DNA of 64,000 bases, taken from the NCBI GenBank assembly GCA_002723085.1, contig PBNK01000002.1:62001-126000 (forward strand). The letters run 5' to 3'. Shown in pieces: positions 8,995 to 18,616 of the stretch (position 1 is the first letter of the stretch; each line of letters starts with the position of its first letter). Made by a program: the position numbers and the translations under genes. Below the pieces are notes generated by a model. That model searched no databases. It saw nothing but the letters and a program-made list of their open reading frames with translations, and was not told the origin of the DNA. The DNA is from Crocinitomicaceae bacterium. GTDB lineage: Bacteria > Bacteroidota > Bacteroidia > Flavobacteriales_D > Parvicellaceae.

Positions 8995-11847
8995 ATGTTG
9001 ATTACATATTTTAATAATCGTAAATGTTTACTTTTTAATAAAACGTCACTTTTATTTGTTTTGACTTTTTGTTTGTCAACAATTTATAGTCAAGTAAACA
9101 TTAAGGGAAGCATTATTGACAATTCTTCTAGTGAGGAATTAATCGGGGCAACAGTAAAAATTGTCGGAACTCAATATGGATGTGTCACAGATTTTAATGG
9201 CGACTTTAATATTAAAACAAATACTAATATTCCTTTTGTAATTGAAGTCTCATATGTTGGTTATAAAACTATTGAATTAACCGTTAAAGATACTAAACCA
9301 ATCAAAATCAGGTTAAAAAGCGATGAAATGCAGCTTGAGGCTGTTGAAGTAATTAGTGGAATAAGTGAAAAATTAAAAGAATCGCCATTGAGCATTGAGT
9401 CCATGAGTATAAACGGCATTAAAGAAACTTCTGCTACAAATTTTTATGAAGGATTAAGCCATATGAAAGGCGTTGATCTTACATCTGCTAGCTTAGGGTT
9501 TAAGGTGATTAATACTAGGGGGTTTAATAGTACATCGCCTGTTAGATCGTTGCAAATAATTGATGGGGTAGACAATGCTTCCCCTGGTTTAAATTTTGCT
9601 CTAGGTAATTTTTTGGGAGCTTCGGAACTAGACTTAATGAAAGTAGAGATTGTTTCGGGTGCTAGTTCTGCTTTTTTTGGACCCAATGCCTTCAATGGTG
9701 TAATCAGCATGCACACTAAAAGCCCTTTTCTTTTTCCAGGTTTTTCTGCAAGTGCAAAATTAGGGGAAAGAAATTTAAATGAATATGCTGTTAGATATGC
9801 AAAAGTGTTTAAAAATGATGCTGGGGAAGATAAATTCGCTTACAAGCTTAACCTTTATTACATGAGTGCTGACGATTGGGTTGCAAATAATAGTAATTCT
9901 GTTGCTGGCTTAGATACTGACGAGTCAAATTTAGGTGGATATGATGCTGTAAACAGGTATGGTGATGAAAATTTAAGTCCATATATTAACAATGCAATTT
10001 ATGGCCTTAATGGAGAACCTGACGTAGCTTTAATTTCTCAATACCCTGGTCTTGGAAGATACCATAGAACTGGATATTGGGAACAAGACTTGGTAGATTA
10101 CGACACGGAAAACTTTAAAGCTGCCTTGGGGTTACATTATATGATTAATAAAGACGTTGAACTCATTGCCTCATCTAATTTTGGAACCGGAACTACTGTT
10201 TACCAAGGAGACAATAGGTTTAGCCTGAAGGATATCCTATTTTTTCAAAATAAGATAGAAATAAAAAAAGAAAACAACTTCTTCTTCAGAGCTTACGCTA
10301 CTCATGAAGATGCTGGAAATAGTTATGATGCTGTTTTAACAGCATTTCAAATGCAAAATGCTGCAACTTCAGACGTTGATTTTGACCAACTTTACGAACA
10401 ATATTGGTCTAATAATATCACTGATAAAGTTCAGGCATTAGACCCAAATGTACAGTGGGAACCTTGGTTTGACAATGCTACTCAAACCCCATACCCGGCT
10501 GATACGGCAGCTATAAATATTGTTTTAAACAACAATCAAGATTCTTTAATTTCATGGCACAACCAAGCTGAAAATTTTGCAAATAGTGCTTACACTCCTC
10601 ATGGATCTGTAGATTTTTTCGAACCAGGAACTGCTCGATTTGATTCCATGATGAACATTATTACTTCAACTGCATCTGTATTGGATGGGGGTTCTAAAAT
10701 TGTTGACAAATCGGCCTTATATCATATTCATGGTGAAAAAATATGGGATACTGATTTTGCAAAATTAACTTTAGGAGTTAACTCTAGAATTTACACTCCA
10801 AGATCTGAAGGATCACTTTTTAGTGACACAGGTAATGTCACCATAATCAATAAAGAAATAGGAGGCTACTTAGGCTTTGAAAAAAAGGTTTTAAATGACC
10901 AACTTATTATAAAATCATCTTTGCGTTTGGATAAAAACCAAAATTTTAATCTTCTTCCATCGCCTGCGGCATCCTTAATTTATAATCTTAATGAAAATCA
11001 CAACATCAGAGGAACTTTCACTTCTGCCATCAGAAATCCCACACTTCTTAATCAATACATGTATTACAATGTGGGTAGAGCAAAATTAGTAGGTAATATT
11101 AGCGGGTACGATTCTTTAGTTACAATTGAATCATTAAGGTCTTATTATTTTAGCAGTTATAATCCTGATTCTTTAGTATACTTTAATGTGGATCCTATTC
11201 GTCCAGAAAAAGTTAAATCAATTGAACTTGGATACAGAGGAACATTTGGAGGTAAATTTTATGTAGATGCTGGTTATTATTACAATTGGTATAGAGATTT
11301 TATAGGGTTTCTAAACGGCTTAGATATTTTCATCACTGATCTCACAGGAGAAGCCTTTATTAGAAATGCCTATAGAATTGCCACAAACTCTGAGGAAAGA
11401 ATCACCACTCAGGGCTTCTCAGTTGGTTTCAATTATTATTTTAACGAAAATTATATGATAAATGGGAATTATTCTTGGAACAAATTAAACAAATTAGCAG
11501 ATGATCCAATTATTCCATCATACAATACCCCCGAACACAAATTTAATATTGGCATAACAGGTAGAGAAATAACTATTGATGCTCTTAATCTAAATCAAAT
11601 TGGGTTTAACTTAAATTTTAAATGGATTGAAGGCTTTATTTTTGAAGGCTCACCTCAATTTACAGGGAATGTTCCTACCTATGGTCTTTTAGATTTTCAA
11701 ATAACAAAAGCATTTTCTAAGCAAAACTTATCAGCAAAATTTGGGGCCTCTAATGTGCTCAACAATAAAGTTTTGCAAGTTTATGGCGGGCCTTATGTAG
11801 GAAGAATGATCTACATGTCTCTTCTGTTTGATTGGAAAGATAAATAG
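8995..11847 (+). CDS. TonB-dependent outer-membrane receptor with N-terminal carboxypeptidase-like domain
   Basis: 950 residues. An N-terminal extension leads into a signal peptide ending near residue 32 (FCLSTIYSQ). Then come a CarboxypepD_reg-like beta-sandwich (34-110; GATVKIVGTQYG, DFNGDFNI, SYVGYKTIEL), a TonB plug (about 125-245; VNTRGFN-like INTRGFNSTSP, LQIIDGVDNA, EIVSGASSAFFGPNAFNG) and a long 22-strand-type barrel ending in an aromatic residue-rich strand (MIYMSLLFDWKDK). It would import an unknown ligand using TonB energy. There is no SusD partner next to it, so it is not a classical SusC pair. It starts 21 bases after the ABC gene and is followed 69 bases later by the hydrolase-fold gene; the three may share transcription. 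Confidence 0.95.
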   Translation: MLITYFNNRKCLLFNKTSLLFVLTFCLSTIYSQVNIKGSIIDNSSSEELIGATVKIVGTQYGCVTDFNGDFNIKTNTNIPFVIEVSYVGYKTIELTVKDTKPIKIRLKSDEMQLEAVEVISGISEKLKESPLSIESMSINGIKETSATNFYEGLSHMKGVDLTSASLGFKVINTRGFNSTSPVRSLQIIDGVDNASPGLNFALGNFLGASELDLMKVEIVSGASSAFFGPNAFNGVISMHTKSPFLFPGFSASAKLGERNLNEYAVRYAKVFKNDAGEDKFAYKLNLYYMSADDWVANNSNSVAGLDTDESNLGGYDAVNRYGDENLSPYINNAIYGLNGEPDVALISQYPGLGRYHRTGYWEQDLVDYDTENFKAALGLHYMINKDVELIASSNFGTGTTVYQGDNRFSLKDILFFQNKIEIKKENNFFFRAYATHEDAGNSYDAVLTAFQMQNAATSDVDFDQLYEQYWSNNITDKVQALDPNVQWEPWFDNATQTPYPADTAAINIVLNNNQDSLISWHNQAENFANSAYTPHGSVDFFEPGTARFDSMMNIITSTASVLDGGSKIVDKSALYHIHGEKIWDTDFAKLTLGVNSRIYTPRSEGSLFSDTGNVTIINKEIGGYLGFEKKVLNDQLIIKSSLRLDKNQNFNLLPSPAASLIYNLNENHNIRGTFTSAIRNPTLLNQYMYYNVGRAKLVGNISGYDSLVTIESLRSYYFSSYNPDSLVYFNVDPIRPEKVKSIELGYRGTFGGKFYVDAGYYYNWYRDFIGFLNGLDIFITDLTGEAFIRNAYRIATNSEERITTQGFSVGFNYYFNENYMINGNYSWNKLNKLADDPIIPSYNTPEHKFNIGITGREITIDALNLNQIGFNLNFKWIEGFIFEGSPQFTGNVPTYGLLDFQITKAFSKQNLSAKFGASNVLNNKVLQVYGGPYVGRMIYMSLLFDWKDK

Positions 11848-11916
11848 CTTCAATTATTAATTGTTTGAATATTTGTGTAAATTAGAGATTCAATTTATTC
11901 AACTAAATCTACATTT

Positions 11917-13488
11917 ATGAAAAAAATTATTACAAGTTTTATTTTAGGAATTGCCATTATAACAAGTGGTTTTTCTCAAACAAGATACGTTGACGAAGTC
12001 TTCGGATCTGTTGATGTAACAACAGATGTTGTCTACGGTCAAAATTTTTCTGTTCTAGCTGGAACACCTATTCCAACTGGTATGGCTGGGACGCCTATTC
12101 CTGCACTTGCATTTGACTTTTACGAACCTACTGGAGATACTGAAACTGAACGCCCTTTAATTATTCATTTACATACGGGAACTTTTGCCCCTATTGTTCA
12201 TAATGGTAACCCAACTGGGTTACGTCAAGATTTTGCAACAAATGCCTTTTGTGAAGGATATGCTAAAAGAGGTTATGTTGTGGCTAATCTTGAGTACAGA
12301 TTAGGGTGGAACCCAAATTTACCTACAGAGCCTGAAAGAGCTGCTGAACTAATGAAAGCAGTATACAGAGCAATTCAGGATACAAAAGCTGCAGTTAGAT
12401 TTTTCAGAAAAGATTATGAAACTAATGGCAATACTTTTGGAATTGACACTTCAAGAATTATTCTATCAGGACAAGGTTCTGGAGGTTGGGTTGCCTTAGG
12501 ATATGCTACAGTTGATAAACTGTCTGAAATACAATTGCCTAAATTTCTTGATGGAAGTGGTGTACCATTAATTGACACTGCAGTACTTGGAGACTGGAAT
12601 GGTGTTGGAGGTAGCCCCACATTAAACATGCCAAATAGCCCAGGCTATTCAAATGATATTCATATGGTTTGTAGTATGGGTGGTGGAATAGGTGACCTAA
12701 GTTGGTTAGAAGCGGGAGATGTTCCTATTGCAGCTGTACACGGGCCATTAGATGCAGTAGCTATTTACACAACTGGAAATGTTTCTGCCGGAGGTGTTAA
12801 TGTAACTACTGATATTAGTGGTGCTCATGATGTAGTTAAAAAAGCAAATATGTTAGGAAATAACGATGCCATTTTAGATCATTATGACCCATATACTGTA
12901 GCTGCAAAAACAGCTTCTAATGCCCTTGTTGCAGCAAATGCAACAGACTGGGGAGGTACAGCAATTACTGAATCTGTTAATAATGTATTTCCATTTATTA
13001 CTGGAAACCCAGGCGAAGGATCTCCTTGGGATTTTTGGGACTCTACTTTTCTAGTATCTTCAGTAGCTCCTGCAGTTGGACTAACTGCTACAGAAGGACA
13101 AGCGGCTCATGCAAGTGGATTACAAACTAATCCGGATATGAGTCTTGGAAAATCGATGGCTTACATAGACTCTACTCTTAGTTATTTCTGCCCAAGAATT
13201 GTTAATGCAACAATGCTTCCAGGAAATACTGCTGAAATAACTGAATTTAACAAAGTTAACAAAGTAGCCGTTTACCCTAATCCATCAAATGGAAATTTAG
13301 TTTTTACATCAAAATCTGGAACTATTGAATCCATTAAATTTCACAATGCTTTAGGTCAATTGACTAAGTCATACTCTCCTAATACAGCATTATTTAATGT
13401 TGATAATGTGAATTTACCTGATGGTATTTATTTAGTTGAAATAATTTGTGAGGGAAATATAAGTGTTCAAAAAATTATTCTGGAATAA
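11917..13488 (+). CDS. Secreted alpha/beta-hydrolase-fold protein with T9SS sorting domain, nucleophile apparently lost
   Basis: 523 residues: signal peptide (1-20, ending GFSQ), carboxylesterase-like fold, then a T9SS type A C-terminal domain (about 445-523; VAVYPNPSNGNLVF ... GIYLVEI ... VQKIILE). The fold resembles the 405-residue esterase at 34031-35248: both have LEYRL/ANYRL, KAAVRFFRKD/KSAIRYLRKD and a strand before the nucleophile turn. The usual GxSxG turn here reads GQGSGG (185-190), so the nucleophile position is Gly with Ser one residue later. The oxyanion HGG is replaced by HTG (LIIHLHTGTF). The catalytic His is hard to place (a QAAHAS segment late in the domain). It could be a pseudoenzyme or binding protein, or use the shifted Ser. 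It is exported by Sec, then T9SS. Confidence 0.88.
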   Translation: MKKIITSFILGIAIITSGFSQTRYVDEVFGSVDVTTDVVYGQNFSVLAGTPIPTGMAGTPIPALAFDFYEPTGDTETERPLIIHLHTGTFAPIVHNGNPTGLRQDFATNAFCEGYAKRGYVVANLEYRLGWNPNLPTEPERAAELMKAVYRAIQDTKAAVRFFRKDYETNGNTFGIDTSRIILSGQGSGGWVALGYATVDKLSEIQLPKFLDGSGVPLIDTAVLGDWNGVGGSPTLNMPNSPGYSNDIHMVCSMGGGIGDLSWLEAGDVPIAAVHGPLDAVAIYTTGNVSAGGVNVTTDISGAHDVVKKANMLGNNDAILDHYDPYTVAAKTASNALVAANATDWGGTAITESVNNVFPFITGNPGEGSPWDFWDSTFLVSSVAPAVGLTATEGQAAHASGLQTNPDMSLGKSMAYIDSTLSYFCPRIVNATMLPGNTAEITEFNKVNKVAVYPNPSNGNLVFTSKSGTIESIKFHNALGQLTKSYSPNTALFNVDNVNLPDGIYLVEIICEGNISVQKIILE

Positions 13489-13512
13489 TTTTAAAACCCT
13501 TTATAAAAAAAT

Positions 13513-13538
13513 AAAAGGCCTCAATAGAGGCCTTTTTT
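13513..13538 (+). terminator. Rho-independent terminator after the T9SS hydrolase gene
   Basis: A perfect 10-base stem (AAAAGGCCTC, loop AATA, GAGGCCTTTT) is followed by a T run. It sits 25 bases after the stop of the 523-residue protein and separates it from rseP. Confidence 0.9.
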
Positions 13539-13583
13539 ATTTATCATTAACTTTTCTTAACCTCTTTATTTAAGATATTAATC

Positions 13584-13591
13584 TATATTTG
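13584..13591 (+). promoter_or_regulatory. Putative -7 promoter element for rseP
   Basis: TATATTTG matches the Bacteroidetes consensus TAnnTTTG, 17 bases before the rseP ATG and downstream of a strong terminator, as expected for an independent promoter. Confidence 0.5.
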
Positions 13592-13608
13592 CGCCTTAGA
13601 AAAAAAAC

Positions 13609-14937
13609 ATGGAATTTTTAACACAAGCTGCACAATTTATACTTAGTCTTTCAATTTTAATTGTTTTACATGAGCTTGGCCATATGCTTCCAGCAAGGTG
13701 GTTTAAAACAAGAGTGGAAAAATTTTATCTCTTTTTTGATGCCGGGTTTTCACTTTTTAAATTCAAAAAAGGGGATACTGAATATGGAATTGGATGGATT
13801 CCTTTGGGTGGATATGTTAAAATATCAGGAATGATAGATGAAAGTATGGATAAAGAACAAATGAAAGAACCTGCTAAACCTTGGGAATTTCGTTCTAAAC
13901 CTGCTTGGCAAAGGCTTATTATAATGATTGGGGGGGTAACCGTAAATCTTGTTTTAGGTTACTTGATTTATATAATGATGCTTTTTGTTTGGGGAGCCGA
14001 TTATTTACCAAATGAAAATGTAAAATATGGAGCCCATCTAAGCCACGAAGTTTTTGAAGATTATGGGTTTAAAGAAGGTGATTTAATTACTGCTGTTGAC
14101 GGAAAAGAAGTAGTAGAATTTGGAGAAGCCTCAAAGCAAATTTTAATTGATGGGGCTAAAGAAGTTACAGTGCTTAGAGATGGAAGAGAACAATTTATTG
14201 CTATACCCGATAAGATTGTTGAAGATATACTTCGTTTAAATGTAAAAGGTATTTTTTCTGAATGGAGAACTCCGAATATTGTTGACAGTACTTTAAAAAA
14301 TGATTATGCAGAAATTGCTGGATTAAAAAAGGGGGATAGCATTGTTGGAATTAATGGCATCGAAACTCCTTTTTATGTTGATTTTAAAAATGAAATTAAA
14401 AATCATAAATCAACAACTGTAAACATTAAGTTTTTTAGAAAATCTAAATTAGATTCTTTAAATATACAAGTAAATGAAGAGGGACTAATTGGATACATTG
14501 CTAAAAACCCGAGTGAAATTTTAAAATTTGAACATAAAGAATATGGGTTTTTAGAATCGATCCCAGCAGGAATTGTTGAAGGAACAAATACATTAACTAA
14601 TTATGTTAAATCTATTAGTTTATTGTTTAGTAAAGAAGGAGCTAAACAAATTGGAGGTTTTGGAACAATCGGAAGTCTATATGGCAAAGTATGGGACTGG
14701 CAAAGGTTTTGGGGGATGACTGCTTTATTGTCTATTATTCTGGCCTTTATGAATATACTGCCTATACCCGCTTTAGATGGTGGACATGTTATGTTTTTGA
14801 TTTACGAAATTATTTCAGGCAAACCACCTAGCGATAAATTTTTAACTAAGGCGCAAGTAGTAGGAATGGTCATTTTACTTTCTTTATTGGTTTATGCCAA
14901 TGGTATGGATATAGTAAGGTGGCTTAGCGGAAGTTAA
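13609..14937 (+). CDS. rseP: RIP metalloprotease RseP (site-2 protease)
   Basis: 442 residues. The zinc motif HELGH is at 21-25 inside the first membrane helix, preceded by LSLSILIVL. Two PDZ-like regions lie in the middle (about 150-215 and 225-290; EIAGLKKGDSIVGING). The conserved NILPIPALDGGHVMF near residue 385 gives the third zinc ligand (Asp). The protein cleaves transmembrane helices within the inner membrane, typically anti-sigma factors or signal-peptide remnants. Length and topology are normal for the family. It has its own likely promoter and a terminator upstream. What it cleaves here cannot be told, as no anti-sigma factor gene is in the window. Confidence 0.96.
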   Translation: MEFLTQAAQFILSLSILIVLHELGHMLPARWFKTRVEKFYLFFDAGFSLFKFKKGDTEYGIGWIPLGGYVKISGMIDESMDKEQMKEPAKPWEFRSKPAWQRLIIMIGGVTVNLVLGYLIYIMMLFVWGADYLPNENVKYGAHLSHEVFEDYGFKEGDLITAVDGKEVVEFGEASKQILIDGAKEVTVLRDGREQFIAIPDKIVEDILRLNVKGIFSEWRTPNIVDSTLKNDYAEIAGLKKGDSIVGINGIETPFYVDFKNEIKNHKSTTVNIKFFRKSKLDSLNIQVNEEGLIGYIAKNPSEILKFEHKEYGFLESIPAGIVEGTNTLTNYVKSISLLFSKEGAKQIGGFGTIGSLYGKVWDWQRFWGMTALLSIILAFMNILPIPALDGGHVMFLIYEIISGKPPSDKFLTKAQVVGMVILLSLLVYANGMDIVRWLSGS

Positions 14938-15031
14938 ATTTCTACTTTTAAACATATGAGTGAGAATAATTGTCCACTCAATTTTTAAAACCTCATCATT
15001 CGAGTTGTACTTTTATAAATAATATTTATAG

Positions 15032-15952
15032 ATGACTCGTTATTCTCTTTTTACTTTATTTATCTTCTGTTTCTCATTTACAATGTTTTCACAGGAAACA
15101 GAAGTTAATCCTTTTGAAATATACACGCAAGATAAAAATCATAAGGTAATGATTATACCTTTTGAAAGTAAAATGTATATCTCCAGTTTAGATGCTGAAA
15201 TAGCAAAAAAAACTGGAATGAATTATTTTGAAATAAGGGAAAAACTAAGAATTGGACTGTCTAATCAAATTTTACTGGCTATTAATAAAAAAATTCCAGC
15301 GGTTTCTATGATTCATCATGATGACTCTGTAACTAGTGAATTAAATTACATCTATAATAGCATTGGTTATAAATACACCTTAATGCCAGTTGAAGAAAAA
15401 GAAGTAGTGGAAGAAGAAAGTTTAAGTAATCAAGTAAAATCAAAAATAAATTCATTTATAAATAAAGTTGAAAATGCTCCAAAGGAGAAAAAAGAATATG
15501 AAAGAGGGAAGATATACAATGGAGAAGTGTATACTACTAATCATTATGCTGAACGTTTTATGAACACCAGCATTCATAACACTAATTTATTATACTACCT
15601 TAATAAAAAATACAAGAGTGACTTATATATCTTCATTAATGAATTAAACATTGGGAAACCTGTTTCAAACCCTGAAATTCCCAATATATATTTCAGAAGA
15701 ATTAAAGTTCATTACACTGTAATTAATCAAAAAGGCAAAGAAATGAAAGCTGGTGCTTCAACTATTCAAATGCCTCACTATGTTACAGACGTAGATAAAG
15801 TAATAAGAAATTATTTTTCACTTTTATCAAGGGATTTATGCAGTTTTATGCCTGAACCTAAATTAGAAAAAGCTACTGTTATTAAGGAAAAGGAAGACAG
15901 TAAAAAAGCAAAAGAACAAAGAAAAATAATTCAAGAAATGCTTCAGGAATAA
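15032..15952 (+). CDS. Secreted conserved protein of unknown function
   Basis: 306 residues, not recognised as a named family. A signal peptide (YSLFTLFIFCFSFTMFSQ) is followed by a segment VMIIPFESKMYISSLD that resembles the first strand of envelope proteins that assemble around lipoprotein-like CsgG/LpoB folds. A charged middle linker (EEKEVVEEES) and a second folded part follow (DLYIFINELNIG, NIYFRRIKVHYTVINQKGKEM). The C-terminal 40 residues are Lys/Glu-rich and helical. Its stop is one base away from the stop of the convergent subtilase gene. The role is unknown; an envelope location is inferred from the signal peptide. Confidence 0.75.
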   Translation: MTRYSLFTLFIFCFSFTMFSQETEVNPFEIYTQDKNHKVMIIPFESKMYISSLDAEIAKKTGMNYFEIREKLRIGLSNQILLAINKKIPAVSMIHHDDSVTSELNYIYNSIGYKYTLMPVEEKEVVEEESLSNQVKSKINSFINKVENAPKEKKEYERGKIYNGEVYTTNHYAERFMNTSIHNTNLLYYLNKKYKSDLYIFINELNIGKPVSNPEIPNIYFRRIKVHYTVINQKGKEMKAGASTIQMPHYVTDVDKVIRNYFSLLSRDLCSFMPEPKLEKATVIKEKEDSKKAKEQRKIIQEMLQE

Positions 15953-15953
15953 A

Positions 15954-18467
15954 TTATATTCCTGAAATAATAAACTTCTTTGTAATCATCTGTTGATCTA
16001 ATTTAATGTTTAGGTAATATACCCCATTACTCATGCCATTTGTTTCAATTAAAACGCTCTCGGCCTGAGTATAAAATGTTTCTTTTTGGAGTATTTGTCC
16101 TAATTGATTTATAATGTGCCATTCACCAGCAGAACCCTTTGGAACTCTTATAATAAAATTACCCTGATTTGGATTTGGGAATAAATTGATTTCATTTAAT
16201 CCCGCAACACCTATACAGTTATCTAAATAAATTTTGACTTCTTTCCTTTGGCTTTCGCATAAATCATCACAAACCTTCCAATTAAAAAAATAATAATATT
16301 GAAAAACTGAAGATATTGTTTGTGAAACCATAGAACTGTTAATGCTTATTACATCATCAATTACATAAGGAAAATTAATATTAGAGCTTGCTCGGTATAA
16401 GTTAATGTCAGATCCAGGAGAAAGGCCAATTTTATAATTATTTCCTGGATATAAATGTGCGTTTAAATTAAGTGTAATTATTCCGTCAGTATCAAATGAA
16501 AATGTTTTAGAAAATAATATATTTTCATTGCTGTCTAAAATAATTATATCTCTATTTGCTGTTCCAACTGCTTTTACATCAACTGATTTAAGAATTACCT
16601 TCTCATACACATCAAATCTTAAAAAGGAATATGAATTACTATTTAACCCTGTGCTTGGAAAACTTCTTGGACCTAGTTGCATACAAGAAGTATCGTTATA
16701 ATAAGTTACATATAAAGATGTATCAGAATCAATTGGTCCTATAGCTAAGTCTCCGCCAACATGAGAACTTTCTAATGAGTTTTCTTCAGCATACCACTGC
16801 AAATTAGCTGCATTATTATTTAGTTCTAAAACTGTAGAATCTCCATCACACAAATAAAAATCATCAACATTAGGTGGGGGCATTAACTCAATGTTAAATG
16901 CGCTATTAATTGTTTTAGAGTCTGATCCAAAAGGGTTAGATACCGTCAAAGTTGTATTGTAGATTCCTAATTGATTTAAAACAGTTTGGCCTTGTTGAAT
17001 TGTATCGTCAATTATTCCGTCACCATTAAAGTCCCATTCCCAATGAGTTGGAAAATTTAAAGACCTATCGGCATAATAAACTCTTCCATTACAATTAGAA
17101 GAAGAAAGAATCTCAAAATCAGCAACAGGTGGAGATAAACAGGTCAATGCATTATATGCATTTATTCTTCCAGCGCCTAATAAACCAGCATAGTTTGAAT
17201 TGACGGCATCTATGTTATCCGCTGAGTTTTTCATACAATTGATAAGTTGTTCATTTGTTGCATTTGGAGCATATGACTTCATTAATCCTAAAAGTCCAGC
17301 TACCATAGGTGCTGACATAGATGTTCCTGTTTTTGTGTCGTATCCTGAATATGGGATAGTGCTAAGAATAGAACTTCCTGGTGCTGAAATGTCTATCCTA
17401 TTGCCGTAATTTGAAGAAGATGCTTTTACATCGGCACTATTAGTGTTGGCTACACATATAACTCCTTCATAACAAGCTGGGTATTTTGGACTGGTTGTTA
17501 AATTAGCATTGTTATTTCCAGAAGCTGCAACAATAATAGATCCGTTATTTAACCCAAACTGAATTATATTATAGTTAGTTTGAGAAAATGATCCGCTTGA
17601 CCAAGAACAACTTATGACATCGGCACCAGAAACTATAGAATAATATACTCCATCCCAGGTTTGATTAACTAACCCGTTATCATCCGCTGTTTTTACTGCC
17701 ATTAAAGAAATCCCATAACCAATAGCAGAAATACCTACACCATTATTTGTTGTTGCACCAGCTATCCCAGCACAATGTGTTCCATGTGCCCAAGCACTAG
17801 TATTGTCATGTGGGCTTGGATCATTGTCATTTGAATAAGTATCCCATCCGTTTATATCGTCTATATAGCCATTATTATCATCGTCAATTCCATTATTAGG
17901 TATTTCATTTGGATTCATCCAAATGACGTCTTGTAAATCAGGGTGATTAATAGTAATGGCATCATCAACAATAGAAACAACAATATCGCTATTTCCAGTG
18001 CTTATATCCCATGCTAAATCAGCTTGAATTTTATCTAAATGCCAACAACTGCTATAATTTGGGTCATTAGGAGTGAAATCTTCTTCATCAATATAAACAG
18101 GTTCTGCATATTCAATTTCAGGCAATTCATTTAATCTTTTAATTATTAATTCTAATTCTTGATCTGTTGCTTTAGTTTTGAATAAAAACGTAGTATATAA
18201 GTCAATTGCTTCTTTTTTTTTGCCAAATGGTTGTTCAATTTGTGTTACAACAATTGAGTCAAAAAAACTTGAAAATGGAAAATAACTTAATGGGATATCG
18301 CTAGCATTTTTCTCAATATAATTCCAATTATACTCAGAAATAATTTCATAATTACTGAGTTTTAAATAAAGTTCTCCCTGAAAGAATTTACCATTTGATT
18401 GAGTGTAGAAAATTACACTTAAAAAATTAAAACCAAGAAAAATAAATAGTCTTAAAATAAAACTCAT
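15954..18467 (-). CDS. Secreted S8 subtilisin-family protease with PKD domain and T9SS tail
   Basis: 837 residues. A signal peptide (about 1-23) and a propeptide region (to about 140) precede the S8 domain, where the triad is visible: D168 in VSIVDDAI, H228 in AHGTHCAG and S383 in GTSMSAPMVAG; the oxyanion Asn lies in AASGNN. The doubled Asp at 168-169 recalls kexin-type proteases. A Ca-binding-like DDDNNGYIDD loop lies just before the His. A PKD domain follows (about 450-525; WEWDFNGDGIIDD), then an Ig-like region and the T9SS type A tail (NLFPNPNQGNFII ... GVYYLNI ... KKFIISGI). It is a cell-surface or secreted endopeptidase exported by T9SS. The gene is monocistronic and convergent with its neighbour on the left. 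Confidence 0.95.
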   Translation of the reverse strand: MSFILRLFIFLGFNFLSVIFYTQSNGKFFQGELYLKLSNYEIISEYNWNYIEKNASDIPLSYFPFSSFFDSIVVTQIEQPFGKKKEAIDLYTTFLFKTKATDQELELIIKRLNELPEIEYAEPVYIDEEDFTPNDPNYSSCWHLDKIQADLAWDISTGNSDIVVSIVDDAITINHPDLQDVIWMNPNEIPNNGIDDDNNGYIDDINGWDTYSNDNDPSPHDNTSAWAHGTHCAGIAGATTNNGVGISAIGYGISLMAVKTADDNGLVNQTWDGVYYSIVSGADVISCSWSSGSFSQTNYNIIQFGLNNGSIIVAASGNNNANLTTSPKYPACYEGVICVANTNSADVKASSSNYGNRIDISAPGSSILSTIPYSGYDTKTGTSMSAPMVAGLLGLMKSYAPNATNEQLINCMKNSADNIDAVNSNYAGLLGAGRINAYNALTCLSPPVADFEILSSSNCNGRVYYADRSLNFPTHWEWDFNGDGIIDDTIQQGQTVLNQLGIYNTTLTVSNPFGSDSKTINSAFNIELMPPPNVDDFYLCDGDSTVLELNNNAANLQWYAEENSLESSHVGGDLAIGPIDSDTSLYVTYYNDTSCMQLGPRSFPSTGLNSNSYSFLRFDVYEKVILKSVDVKAVGTANRDIIILDSNENILFSKTFSFDTDGIITLNLNAHLYPGNNYKIGLSPGSDINLYRASSNINFPYVIDDVISINSSMVSQTISSVFQYYYFFNWKVCDDLCESQRKEVKIYLDNCIGVAGLNEINLFPNPNQGNFIIRVPKGSAGEWHIINQLGQILQKETFYTQAESVLIETNGMSNGVYYLNIKLDQQMITKKFIISGI

Positions 18468-18616
18468 TTTCTAAAAATAGAAAAAAGAAGCTTTTAGAAT
18501 TATTTTGATGGGCCTTTATATTATTTTAAAGTCTTATTGATTAAGAGAATAAAGCTAATTTAATAGTTTAATTATTCAAAAAATGTAAAATGAAAATATG
18601 ATTCATAAAAAACTAT

